49,689 bases of DNA, from assembly GCF_000829455.1 (NCBI RefSeq), contig NZ_JXAK01000053.1, positions 1 to 49,689 on the forward strand. Reading direction: 5' to 3'. Each line of letters starts with the position of its first letter. The first letter of the stretch is position 1. Below the pieces are notes generated by a model. The model was not told where the DNA came from. It did not search any database and saw only the letters and a program-made list of their open reading frames with translations. Position numbers and translations under genes: made by a program. Source of the DNA: Gordoniibacillus kamchatkensis. GTDB lineage: Bacteria > Bacillota > Bacilli > Paenibacillales > NBRC-103111. Below, piece after piece: positions 28,249 through 36,934 of the stretch.

Positions 28249-28958
28249 TTGAAAGTCTTGGTTATAGTTCCAGCTTTTAATGAAAGAGATAATTTACCTA
28301 GTTTATTTAAAAAATTTGATGAATTAAAAAAATATATAGATTTCGACGTTATTGTTATAAACGATAAGTCTACTGATGAAACTTCAGCTATTTGTAGAAA
28401 AAAAAATATTGATATCATCGATTTGCCGTGTAATTTGGGTATTGGAGGAGCAGTACAAACTGGATACAAATATGCTAATCTTTATTCTTATGATATTGCT
28501 ATCCAAATTGATGGTGATGGTCAGCATAATCCAGAATATATAAATAAGATGATTGACATTATTTCATTAAATAAAGCTGACATAGTAATTGGATCTAGAT
28601 TTATCGAAAAAGAAGGATTTCAATCAACCAAATTGAGAAGAGTTGGAATTAAGTATTTTAGTAAACTGATTAATATCATTGTTGGACTTCATATTACTGA
28701 CCTACATCGGGTTTTAGGGCTTGCAATCAAAAAATTATCAAATTATTTGCAGAAAGATACCCCCAAGATTTTCCAGAGCCCGAATCAGTGATTTATTTGA
28801 AAAGATATAATTTTAAAATCGTCGAGATTCCAGTAATCATGAACGAGAGATTAGAAGGGAAATCATCAATCAATTTTGCAAAATCTATTTACTATATGAT
28901 TAAAGTAACTTTGGCAATCATAATAGACTATTTTCGCAAACAGCAATTAAACTCGTGA
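28249..28958 (+). CDS. Polyprenyl-phosphate glycosyltransferase, DPM1/GtrB-like GT2 (frameshifted near 28705)
   Basis: Makes an undecaprenyl-phosphate-sugar on the inner membrane face. TTG start behind GGGAGG. MKVLVIVPAFNERDNLPSLF, NDKSTDETS, LPCNLGIGGAVQTGYKYA and IDGDGQHNPEYI are diagnostic. The text reads ACTGACCTACATCGG where the family has TDPTSGFRA; one extra C gives TDPTSGFRACNQKIIKLFAE and then IPVIMNERLEGKSSINFAKS to a TGA at 28956. Repaired length about 236. Left unrepaired, the protein stops at 28791 with a garbled tail. DUF2304 follows, as is usual for this family. Confidence 0.92.
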
Positions 28959-28971
28959 AAGGACCAATTTA

Positions 28972-29337
28972 GTGATACCATTTAAACTTCAATTGATTCT
29001 GATTTTAGTATCATTTTTAGGAATATTTTTCATAGTGAATATGGTTAAGAAATATAAAATTGAATTGAAATATTCTTTATTATGGATTTTTTGTGGATTA
29101 TTAATTACAGTTCTGGCAATTTTCCCATCAATATTAATTTTTATTGCGAAAGTAGTAGGAATTGAGACTCCTAGTAATGCATTATTTCTATTTGGAATGC
29201 TATCGTTATTTATATTAGTTTTTAATTTAACTATGGCAGCTTCAAGTTTTACAGATAAAATAAGAGAACTAACTCAGGACTTAGGCATTTTAAAAAAGAG
29301 AATCGAAGAATTAGAAAATAACAGGAAGAGTGATTGA
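28972..29337 (+). CDS. DUF2304 membrane protein
   Basis: 121 residues from a GTG. Three hydrophobic helices (LQLILILVSFLGIFFIVNMV; YSLLWIFCGLLITVLAIFP; ALFLFGMLSLFILVFNLTM) precede a charged helical tail (IRELTQDLGILKKRIEELEN). The WIFCGLL segment and helical tail are typical of DUF2304, which is almost always next to DPM1-like glycosyltransferases and is presumed to help them. The stop overlaps the next start by 4 bases. Confidence 0.88.
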   Translation: MIPFKLQLILILVSFLGIFFIVNMVKKYKIELKYSLLWIFCGLLITVLAIFPSILIFIAKVVGIETPSNALFLFGMLSLFILVFNLTMAASSFTDKIRELTQDLGILKKRIEELENNRKSD

Positions 29338-30206
29338 AACAAATGTTAGCGACAATGAATTGTATATGCGGTGCTGAAGCAGCCTTAAAATATTCATTAA
29401 AAAACGATGTGTATTATTGCAAAAATTGCGAACTTTTCTTTGCACCAGATACTAAATTTAATTTATCTTTTAAATCAACTCTTGATGAGAGGTTGAGGAT
29501 CGAAGCTTTAAAATCACTCCGTGAATTAAATTTTCATAAAATACTAGACGAATTAAGAATAATAATACCCTCTGATTCAATTGGACTTGAGGTGGGAAGT
29601 TCATATGGTTGGTTTCTTAAATTGGCAACTGCGCGGGGAATTAATTGTATCGGCGTGGAACCTGAACGAAAAATTTGGGAAATTTCGAAAGAAGAAGGGT
29701 TTGAAGTAATTAACGGCTTTTTTCCTGATGATCTACCAGCAGAATATCATTCTTTTGACTTCATTATTTTTAACGACGTACTTGAACATATACCAAACGT
29801 AAATTATATCTTAACAAAATGTTACGAGTTATTAAAACCAAATGGTATTTTGGTAATTAATATACCACAAAGTACAGGCTTTTTTTACAGAACAGCTCAT
29901 TTTTTATATAAAATTGGTGTGAAAACTTATATGAATCGATTGTGGCAATTTGACTTTCACAGCCCACATTTGTATTACTTTAACTCAAAAAATCTAACAT
30001 CTCTTTTAACATGCAATCACTTCGACGTGTTCAAGTATCACAAATTAGATACACTTGATATAGATTCAATAGACCAAAGAATAAAATATGATAGTTTAAA
30101 TAAAGGAAAAAGCTCCTTTATAACTGGTGTCATTAAGTTGTTGCTTCCATTTGTTAATCATTTGAATGAAGATATTGGTTGTTATTACGCTAGAAAGAAT
30201 AATTAA
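29334..30206 (+). CDS. SAM-dependent methyltransferase with N-terminal zinc-type Cys pairs
   Basis: 290 residues, TTG start. The N-terminus has Cys10, Cys12 and Cys29-x2-Cys32 (MNCICGAEAA, YYCKNCELFF), a short metal-site module common in sugar methyltransferases. The class I fold follows: motif I IGLEVGSSYG (83-92), acidic VEPE (108-111), FNDVLEHIPNV (146-156) and LLKPNGILVINIPQ. Late FDFHSPHLYYFN fits this group. It could methylate a sugar of the glycan, or a lipid-linked intermediate. In S-layer and O-antigen systems, terminal methylation ends chain growth, so it competes with the sulfotransferase for that role. Confidence 0.85.
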   Translation: MKQMLATMNCICGAEAALKYSLKNDVYYCKNCELFFAPDTKFNLSFKSTLDERLRIEALKSLRELNFHKILDELRIIIPSDSIGLEVGSSYGWFLKLATARGINCIGVEPERKIWEISKEEGFEVINGFFPDDLPAEYHSFDFIIFNDVLEHIPNVNYILTKCYELLKPNGILVINIPQSTGFFYRTAHFLYKIGVKTYMNRLWQFDFHSPHLYYFNSKNLTSLLTCNHFDVFKYHKLDTLDIDSIDQRIKYDSLNKGKSSFITGVIKLLLPFVNHLNEDIGCYYARKNN

Positions 30207-30217
30207 AAAAGTGGAAT

Positions 30218-30583
30218 ATGAAGTATTTAACTATTATCATAACAATATTAGCAACGATATTAAGCCAATTGTTATTGAAAAAAGGAATGTCAAGTCAGAG
30301 TGCGCTCCCTTCTACCTTTTCAAGTCAACTAATTTTTTTAATTAGAATGGTTTTTACAAATATATATATACTTTCCGGTATTATTATGTCGGTAATAACA
30401 ACTTTAAGCTGGATGGCTACATTGGCAAAGGTACCATTAAGTTTTGCCTACCCCTTTATAAGCCTTGCATTACCGCTAGTGCTGATATTTTCTTCTCTTT
30501 TATTCGGAGATCATGTTTCACTCGCTAGATGGTGTGGAGTATTTTTGATCATTATTGGATTGATTGTTGTTGTGAATAGTTGA
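30218..30583 (+). CDS. Small EamA/SMR-like membrane protein, possible lipid-sugar flippase
   Basis: 121 residues, four hydrophobic segments (MKYLTIIITILATILSQLLL; LIFLIRMVFTNIYILSGIIM; ...PLSFAYPFISLALPLVLIFS; WCGVFLIIIGLIVVVNS). The PLSFAYPFISLALPLVL and RWCGVFLIIIGLIVV blocks are those of the EamA/SMR superfamily and resemble ArnE/ArnF, which help flip undecaprenyl-P-aminoarabinose. In this neighbourhood a role in flipping the sugar made by the DPM1-like enzyme is likely (inference from context). Confidence 0.78.
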   Translation: MKYLTIIITILATILSQLLLKKGMSSQSALPSTFSSQLIFLIRMVFTNIYILSGIIMSVITTLSWMATLAKVPLSFAYPFISLALPLVLIFSSLLFGDHVSLARWCGVFLIIIGLIVVVNS

Positions 30584-30601
30584 TGGAAGGACACCAAGTA
30601 A

Positions 30602-32462
30602 ATGATACTCATTTTGAAATCCGTATTATTTATTTTCGTTTTTTTTATGTTAATGTACTTATTAGGTAGATTGGTAGCCATACTATTTTCAGCACATAAA
30701 AATAGTGGCAGCAGCCTATTATTGGGATTTATTGTATTAATTTTTTCATCTCATATAGTTGCAATTCCATTGGTATTCACACATAATTCCTTTAAAATTT
30801 ATGTAATTTCCATTCTAGCATTCTTGTTATTTATATCGATTTTTTCCATCATAAAACTAAAATCTCAGAATCAGCTCGCTTTAAATATAGGTATTATAAA
30901 ATATCGAAAATATTATTTGCTCTGTTTCACTTGCATAATTTTTCAAGTCTTGTGGTCCTCAATTACTTATAAACTAGATTATGACGATTCGTTTTATTTA
31001 AGCTTGATTAATCAAAATATTAACTCTAATTCCCTTTACTTATCGGATCCATCAACTGGAAATCCCCATTTCAGTCTTCAGCCTTATTATAGTGTTCAAA
31101 CATGGGAATTGTTTCTTTCGTTATTATCCTATTTATTCAGAATTCCTCCAGCAATTATGGCTCACTTATTGATACCAATAATAGTAATACCACTTTCTTA
31201 TTTATCCTATTACTGTCTCTTTAAGAGACTGATGCCGAATAAGTTTGTACCAGTTGCTCTTATTTTTTTTATCGATTTATAACATTTTTGGGGCATACTC
31301 TCATTTTTCATCTGGAAATTTCCTGTTGACTAGAAGTTGGCAAGGAAAGTCCGTGCTATTAAATATTGTTATTCCATTGTTAGAATGTTACTTGGTAAAA
31401 TATATCAATACGCGCAAGAAAAAATTTTTAGTTATTGTGGCAGTTATAAATATAGCTGGAATTAGTCTAAGCCCGACAGCAATCTATATTTGTACTTTTT
31501 TAATTATCTCTTTTATCGTTATATCTTATATTAAACATAGAGAAAAAAAAGATATATGTGCATTGTTTTTTTCTTTAATTCCTGTTTTTGTTTTTGCATT
31601 ACTTATTTATCGTGCGTCCTTGCTATATACTGCGGGATGGATTGTAGAAGAAAAAAATCCATTCAATTTTTATACGGACCTTAAATTGTTTGTAGGTAGT
31701 GGAGTATTATTCTATCTTTTTTTATTCTCGCTACCAATGTTCTTGCTAATTTCGAAATTCAAAACAGCAAAATATTTTATTTCATACTATTCCTTCATCC
31801 TCTTTCTTTTATTTATAAACCCAATAACCGCAAAATATATTGCAAAGTATTTTTCCTCTGGTCAAACGTATTGGAGAATTTTTTGGTTACTGCCTATTGG
31901 GGCAGCTTTAAGTTACCTTGGCATACTTGGATTAGTTTTTACTATGAAAAAGCTTCAAATTCCGTTCAATAAACAAATTATTTTTATAGTGCTTTATTCA
32001 ATAATTATTGGGATCAGCGGGAAATATGTTTATTCGAATAATAATAATGTACTGTTGATAAATACACCGTATAAAATACCAAAAGATATCGTAGAGGTTG
32101 GATCTCAAATTAAGACAACAAAAGTAATTAGGATAGCATCTGGTGAAGAAGGGGCAATGTATTTAAGAAGTATCAATAATCAGATCGAATTAGTATATAC
32201 TAGATACTCTTATATGGCAGGGTTTTTAGACCCGAATTCTCAAGAGTTTAAAGAAAGAGTTTTATTATATGAAATAGTTGATGGGGAAGTAGATAACTAT
32301 AACGATCTTGGATATTTATTAAAAAAATATGATGTTAACTACTTACTAGTAAAGAAAGAAAACAAAAAGTTATTGAATTATTTATCAGCTATAAAGAATA
32401 ATAGTATAGAAATAGAAACAGAAAAATATTTCTTAATAAAAAATAATCTGATTAATTTATAA
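30602..32462 (+). CDS. Large GT-C-like membrane protein, DUF6077-like (frameshifted near 31263-31270)
   Basis: Repaired length about 619. The break is a run of eight T at 31263-31270; seven T give ALIFLSIYNIFGAYSHFSSG and join the two halves. About twelve helices precede a C-terminal outside domain of 140 residues (VEVGSQIKTTKVIRIASGEE, YLLKKYDVNYLLVKKENKKL) of the kind seen in GT-C glycosyltransferases. The first large outer loop has LDYDDSFYLSLINQN, an Asp-Asp motif fitting a catalytic loop. The DUF6077 label is from memory. It may be a second outside-acting glycosyltransferase. Confidence 0.7.
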
Positions 32463-32487
32463 TATTTGAAACGAGGTAATGATTCTT

Positions 32488-33693
32488 ATGAAGCATTACA
32501 GTTATCTGATAGTTGGTGGGGGTATAATAGGTTTAACTATTGCTAGAGAATTAAAAAGAAAAGTGTCCGATAAAACAATTGTTATCCTTGAGAAAGAAGC
32601 AGACATTGCGCAACATTCAAGTGGCCGAAACAGTGGTGTTTTGCACGCTGGATTTTATTATAGCGCTGATAGCCTTAAGGCAAAATTTACACGCGATGGC
32701 AATAGAGCAATGCGGGAGTACTGCGAAACCAATGGTCTGCGTATCAATTATTGTGGCAAGGTTATTGTTGCCAATGATGAGTACGAACTAAAAGGGCTCG
32801 AAGAATTGAAGCGGCGTGGTGACCGTAACGGAGTAGAACTTTATTGGAAAACTGAAGAGGAACTGATGGAGATAGACCCCAATGTTAAAACGCATAAGAT
32901 GGCGCTATATTCTCCAAATACCGCTTCAGTTGATCCTATTGAAGTATGCAATGCTTTTAAGCAAGAAGTTACGGCTAAAGGTGTCGAGATACGATATAAT
33001 ACTCAATTTAAAAACCATGATGGTAACACCATTCATACAAACAACGGTTCCATAACGTGTGATTATCTTATAAACGCTGCCGGCCTCTACGCGGATCATA
33101 TCGCACATCAATACGGTTTCGGTCGGAAATATACCATTATTCCATTCAAAGGTATTTACCTTAAATATGCAGAAAACAAAACTGATATAGCTACTAACAT
33201 TTACCCCGTTCCGAACTTGAAAAATCCGTTTCTGGGTGTCCACTTCACGAAGACGGTTGATAATAGCATCAAAATCGGGCCGACAGCAATTCCGGCTTTT
33301 TGGCGCGAAAATTATAAAGGTTTCGAGCGTTTTCGACTCGGCGAGTTTCTCCAAATACTTTATTACGAAGCGAAACTATTTCTTAAAAACTCATTCAATT
33401 TCCGCAGCCTGGCCTTCGAGGAAATGAAAAAGTATAGCAAGTCCGTCTTTATTGGGTTATCATTGAAAATGGTAAAAAAACTCGATAAGGATGGATTTGG
33501 TCACTTTTTGCGGCCTGGCATTCGAGCTCAACTTCTCAACAAGGAGACGTTGGAGCTCGTACAGGACTTCGTCCTCGAAGGCGACGAGCGGTCGATGCAC
33601 GTGTTAAACGCAGTTTCCCCCGCGTTTACATGTTCTATTCCCTTCGCGAAATATGTCGTTGACCAAATCGAACAAAAACGAGGAGGACTGTAA
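32488..33693 (+). CDS. lhgO: FAD-dependent oxidoreductase, LhgO (L-2-hydroxyglutarate oxidase)-like
   Basis: About 401 residues. I prefer the ATG at 32488 over 32479, which touches the GAGGTA site. N-terminal FAD fold YLIVGGGIIGLTIARELKRK, glutamate of ILEKEAD, and SSGRNSGVLHAGFYYSADSL, which is the LhgO/DAO-family signature. The late block (HFLRPGIRAQLLNKETLELV, AVSPAFTCSIPFAKYVVDQI) fits LhgO closely. The first third is AT-rich like the island upstream; the last third is GC-rich like the host-type DNA downstream. What an L-2-hydroxyglutarate oxidase does in a glycan cluster is unclear; oxidation of a sugar-derived hydroxy acid is possible. Confidence 0.85.
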   Translation: MKHYSYLIVGGGIIGLTIARELKRKVSDKTIVILEKEADIAQHSSGRNSGVLHAGFYYSADSLKAKFTRDGNRAMREYCETNGLRINYCGKVIVANDEYELKGLEELKRRGDRNGVELYWKTEEELMEIDPNVKTHKMALYSPNTASVDPIEVCNAFKQEVTAKGVEIRYNTQFKNHDGNTIHTNNGSITCDYLINAAGLYADHIAHQYGFGRKYTIIPFKGIYLKYAENKTDIATNIYPVPNLKNPFLGVHFTKTVDNSIKIGPTAIPAFWRENYKGFERFRLGEFLQILYYEAKLFLKNSFNFRSLAFEEMKKYSKSVFIGLSLKMVKKLDKDGFGHFLRPGIRAQLLNKETLELVQDFVLEGDERSMHVLNAVSPAFTCSIPFAKYVVDQIEQKRGGL

Positions 33694-33695
33694 CA

Positions 33696-34244
33696 TTGAA
33701 GCTGGTTGAAACAAAGCTCAAAGACGTCTACATTATTGAACCACAAGCGTTTGGGGATCATCGCGGGTTCTTCATGGAGAGCTACAATAAAAAGAAATTC
33801 GAACAAATCGGCTTGAATTTTGATTTAATTCAAGATAACCATTCGCTATCAGTGGAAGCAGGCACAATTCGCGGACTTCATTATCAGCTTAACCCTAAAG
33901 CGCAAACGAAAATTGTGCGGGCGCTGACCGGTGCCATATATGATGTTGTAGTCGACATCCGCAAGAGCTCGCCTACCTTCGGCCAATGGATCGGTGTTAT
34001 CCTGAGCGATGATAACAAGCGCCAGATCGTGGTGCCCAAGGGCTTCGCACACGGAATTTGTACTCTCGTGCCGAATACGCAAATTTTGTATAAAGTTGAC
34101 GAATATTACTCGCCTGAGAACGATCGTGGCATTTTGTGGAACGACCCGGATCTCGGAATCGACTGGCCGACGACGAGTCCGATTTTGTCGGACAAGGACA
34201 TGAAACAACCGAGATTCAAAGAGGCAGAAATCAACTTCGAATAG
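33696..34244 (+). CDS. rmlC: dTDP-4-dehydrorhamnose 3,5-epimerase (RmlC)
   Basis: Epimerises dTDP-4-keto-6-deoxyglucose at C3 and C5. 182 residues from a TTG behind CGAGGAGG. IRGLHYQLNPKAQTKIVRAL with catalytic His62, VVDIRKSSPTFGQW, VPKGFAHGICTL and the tyrosine-containing YKVDEYYSPENDRGILWNDP are canonical. First of four tightly packed dTDP-sugar genes (rmlC, SDR, rmlD, rmlA). Composition is already back to about half G+C. Confidence 0.96.
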   Translation: MKLVETKLKDVYIIEPQAFGDHRGFFMESYNKKKFEQIGLNFDLIQDNHSLSVEAGTIRGLHYQLNPKAQTKIVRALTGAIYDVVVDIRKSSPTFGQWIGVILSDDNKRQIVVPKGFAHGICTLVPNTQILYKVDEYYSPENDRGILWNDPDLGIDWPTTSPILSDKDMKQPRFKEAEINFE

Positions 34245-34258
34245 AGGGGATACCATCT

Positions 34259-35284
34259 ATGACAACTGTACTTGTAACTGGCGCCGGCGGCTATATCGGC
34301 AGCGTACTTGTTCCGAAGCTTCTCAACCAAGGGTATAAGGTAAAGGCGCTGGATCGTTTCTACTTCGGAGAGGACAAGCTACCTCATCATGAAAATCTGA
34401 AGCTGATTAAGGACGACTCCCGCCGTATCCGGGAAGAGTATTTTGCTGATGTTGACGCGGTTATTGATCTTGTGGCCATTTCCAATGACCCGAGCGGGGA
34501 ATTGTTCCAAGACGCGACGTACCAGATCAATCATATTTCCCGGGTAGCGACGGCTCATATGGCCAAAAAGCTTGGTGTGAAACGCTACATTCTACCCTCC
34601 TCATGCAGTATTTACGGTTTCGTCGACAAAAATATTACGGTGAACGAAACATCGCCAACAAACCCGTTGACTACGTACGCGAAAGCCAACGAGAAAGCTG
34701 AACAGGGCATTCTCCCGCTTGCAGACGATAATTTTACCGTTGTAGTGATGCGCCAAGCGACGATCTACGGCTATTCGCCAAGAATGCGTTTTGACCTGGC
34801 GATCAACGGTATGACTCTCGGAGCTTGGAAGAATGGCGTCATTCCGCTGATGCGAGATGGTACGCAGTGGCGTCCGATGCTCCACGTACAGGATACGACG
34901 GACGTCATGATTTTGTTACTTACGGCGGATCACGACAAAATCAACGGTCAAATTTTCAACGTCGGTTCAGATAAAAACAACTACCAACTTGGGCCTTTGG
35001 CTGAAGAAATCGCAGCCGCACTACCGATCGACGTCAAAATCGATTGGTACGGCGATCCAGATCACCGCTCGTATCGCGTCAGCTTTGACAAAATAGAGAA
35101 TACCCTCGGCTGGAAAGCAAAATGGACCGCGGCCGAAGGTGCGAAAGAAATTTATGATGCGCTGATCACCGGCAAGCTGGATCAAATGGAGCAATCCATC
35201 ACATTAAAATGGTACAACGAACTGATCAAGTGGCATCAGATTATCAAAAACGTGGAGATGTACGGCGGCATTATAGAAATTTAA
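34259..35284 (+). CDS. Extended SDR sugar-nucleotide epimerase/dehydratase with Asn in the YxxxK position
   Basis: 341 residues from the ATG at 34259 behind GAGGGG; a longer in-frame reading from 34136 overlaps rmlC and is not family-like. NAD-binding VTGAGGYIGSVLVPKL, IDLVAISNDPSGELF and SSCSIYGF give the Rossmann fold with the Ser. The expected YxxxK reads YAKAN, so the usual catalytic Lys is Asn; a Lys follows three residues later (NEK). The end (GPLAEEIAAALPIDVKIDWY, LGWKAKWTAAEG) is typical of extended SDRs. Not a standard RmlB by sequence, though it sits where RmlB would be expected. Confidence 0.82.
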   Translation: MTTVLVTGAGGYIGSVLVPKLLNQGYKVKALDRFYFGEDKLPHHENLKLIKDDSRRIREEYFADVDAVIDLVAISNDPSGELFQDATYQINHISRVATAHMAKKLGVKRYILPSSCSIYGFVDKNITVNETSPTNPLTTYAKANEKAEQGILPLADDNFTVVVMRQATIYGYSPRMRFDLAINGMTLGAWKNGVIPLMRDGTQWRPMLHVQDTTDVMILLLTADHDKINGQIFNVGSDKNNYQLGPLAEEIAAALPIDVKIDWYGDPDHRSYRVSFDKIENTLGWKAKWTAAEGAKEIYDALITGKLDQMEQSITLKWYNELIKWHQIIKNVEMYGGIIEI

Positions 35285-35297
35285 AAGGATGATAACG

Positions 35298-36173
35298 TTG
35301 CTGAAAATTTTGTTGCTTGGTGCAAACGGACAGTTGGGGACGGATCTGCAAGAAGTGCTGAAGGACGCATCCCGTTACCAAGTGCAAACGGTGCGGCGCA
35401 GCGATTTGGATATGGAGCAGCCTACGTCGGTTGCTCCTTATCTTGATCAACAAGATTTCGATGTTCTGATCAACTGCACGTCATATCATAAGACAGACGA
35501 ATGTGAAGATCATCCGCTGAAGACTTACACGATTAACAGTATCGCTGTGGCGGAGCTGGCGAAATGGTGCAATAAGCAAGGCAAGCTGCTGGTTCATATC
35601 AGTACGGACTATGTTTTCTCGGGGGAAAACGACCGTCCTTACATCGAGCAAGACACCACGGGAGCCGTGAACGTCTACGGCATATCCAAGGTAGCAGGCG
35701 AGCAAGCTATCGCGGCGTATCATGACCGGTATTTTATTTTCCGTGTCTCTTCATTATTTGGGCAAGCGGGGGCAAGCGGAAAAGGCGGAAATTTCGTTGA
35801 AACGATGATTCGGCTGGCGCGAGAGGGTAAACCTTTGAAGGTTGTATCGGACCAATACATGTCTCCTACGCATACACTCGATATTGCCAGAGCGATCAAA
35901 ACTTTCCTCGATAATGACGTCCAAGCGTACGGCGTCTATCACTGTTCCGGGGAAGGATCCTGCAGCTGGTATGACTTCGCATCGGAAATTTTCCGGCAGT
36001 TGGGGATTAAAGCGGATTTGGCTCCAGTTCTCTCTTCCGATTATGTGACAAAGGCGAAACGGCCTGCTTATAGTGTACTGTCCAACAATAAGATTAATTC
36101 GATTCATCAAATGCCGGCTTGGACTTCAGGCCTCACCGAGTATTTAACCCGCAAACAATATCTCTACACCTGA
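35298..36173 (+). CDS. rmlD: dTDP-4-dehydrorhamnose reductase (RmlD)
   Basis: Reduces dTDP-4-keto-L-rhamnose to dTDP-L-rhamnose with NAD(P)H. I prefer the TTG at 35298, 8 bases after AAAGGA, over the ATG at 35289, which is on the site. KILLLGANGQLGTDLQEVL, STDYVFSGENDRPY, VNVYGISKVAGEQA (Tyr and Lys of YxxxK intact), FRVSSLFG and SDQYMSPTHTLDIARAI are diagnostic. About 291 residues, normal. Same strand, 13 bases after the SDR gene. Confidence 0.94.
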   Translation: MLKILLLGANGQLGTDLQEVLKDASRYQVQTVRRSDLDMEQPTSVAPYLDQQDFDVLINCTSYHKTDECEDHPLKTYTINSIAVAELAKWCNKQGKLLVHISTDYVFSGENDRPYIEQDTTGAVNVYGISKVAGEQAIAAYHDRYFIFRVSSLFGQAGASGKGGNFVETMIRLAREGKPLKVVSDQYMSPTHTLDIARAIKTFLDNDVQAYGVYHCSGEGSCSWYDFASEIFRQLGIKADLAPVLSSDYVTKAKRPAYSVLSNNKINSIHQMPAWTSGLTEYLTRKQYLYT

Positions 36174-36187
36174 AGGGGGACAAGAAC

Positions 36188-36931
36188 GTGAAGGGAATTA
36201 TTCTCGCTGGGGGTACCGGTTCCAGGCTGTATCCGCTCACCAAAGTCACGAATAAGCATCTACTTCCTGTCGGCAAGTATCCCATGATCTTTCATGCGAT
36301 TCACAAGCTGTTACAGGCGGACATACAAGATATCCTGATCGTCACAGGCAAGGAGCATATGGGGGACGTAGTGAACTTGCTCGGCAGCGGGTATGAGTTT
36401 GGGGCCACGTTTACGTACAAAGTGCAGGATCAGGCCGGCGGCATCGCTCAGGCGCTCGGGCTGGCGGAGCATTTTGTAGGAGAAGATTATTGTATCGTCA
36501 TTCTTGGGGATAACGTGTTCGAGGATGAGATAGGGGATTATGTCCGAAACTTCAAGGAACAGCGCAAAGGGGCCAAAATCTTAATTAAGGATGTTCACGA
36601 CCCGGAGCGTTACGGTGTTCCAGAGCTAGTCGGGGATCGAATCGTATCGATTGAGGAGAAACCGAAACAGCCAAAGAGCGGTTATGCGGTGACAGGAATC
36701 TACATGTTCGATTCGACTGTCTTCGATATCGTGAAAACGTTGAAACCGTCGGCCCGAGGTGAACTTGAAATTACTGACGTCAACAATGAATATATAGATC
36801 GTGGGGAACTAAGCTTCGACAAGCTACAGGGCTGGTGGACTGATGCAGGTACACATGCCTCATTCCTACGCGCTAACGAGCTGGCCAAAGATTTATATTT
36901 CGGCGAAAAGTTCGGAAAACTGAAGCTGTAA
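36188..36931 (+). CDS. rmlA: Glucose-1-phosphate thymidylyltransferase-type nucleotidyltransferase (short RmlA)
   Basis: Activates a sugar-1-phosphate with dTTP. GTG start at 36188 behind GAAGGGGGA. KGIILAGGTGSRLYPLTKVT, VGKYPMIFHAIHKL, VILGDNVFED, RYGVPELV with IEEKPKQPKSGYAV, and GWWTDAGTHASFLRANELA are canonical. At 247 residues it is the short form lacking the C-terminal extension of E. coli RmlA (about 290) that forms the allosteric site, so feedback by dTDP-rhamnose may differ. Confidence 0.93.
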   Translation: MKGIILAGGTGSRLYPLTKVTNKHLLPVGKYPMIFHAIHKLLQADIQDILIVTGKEHMGDVVNLLGSGYEFGATFTYKVQDQAGGIAQALGLAEHFVGEDYCIVILGDNVFEDEIGDYVRNFKEQRKGAKILIKDVHDPERYGVPELVGDRIVSIEEKPKQPKSGYAVTGIYMFDSTVFDIVKTLKPSARGELEITDVNNEYIDRGELSFDKLQGWWTDAGTHASFLRANELAKDLYFGEKFGKLKL

Positions 36932-36934
36932 AGT

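Noticed and set aside
26571-31282. Homopolymer breaks in glycan genes as phase variation
   Set aside because: Tempting in a surface-glycan locus, but the same kind of break occurs in groEL, tex and moaB, so sequence error explains all of them better. Short reads could reopen the question.
34259-35284. Calling the SDR RmlB
   Set aside because: It lacks the RmlB-type N-terminal and active-site pattern and has Asn at the catalytic Lys position.
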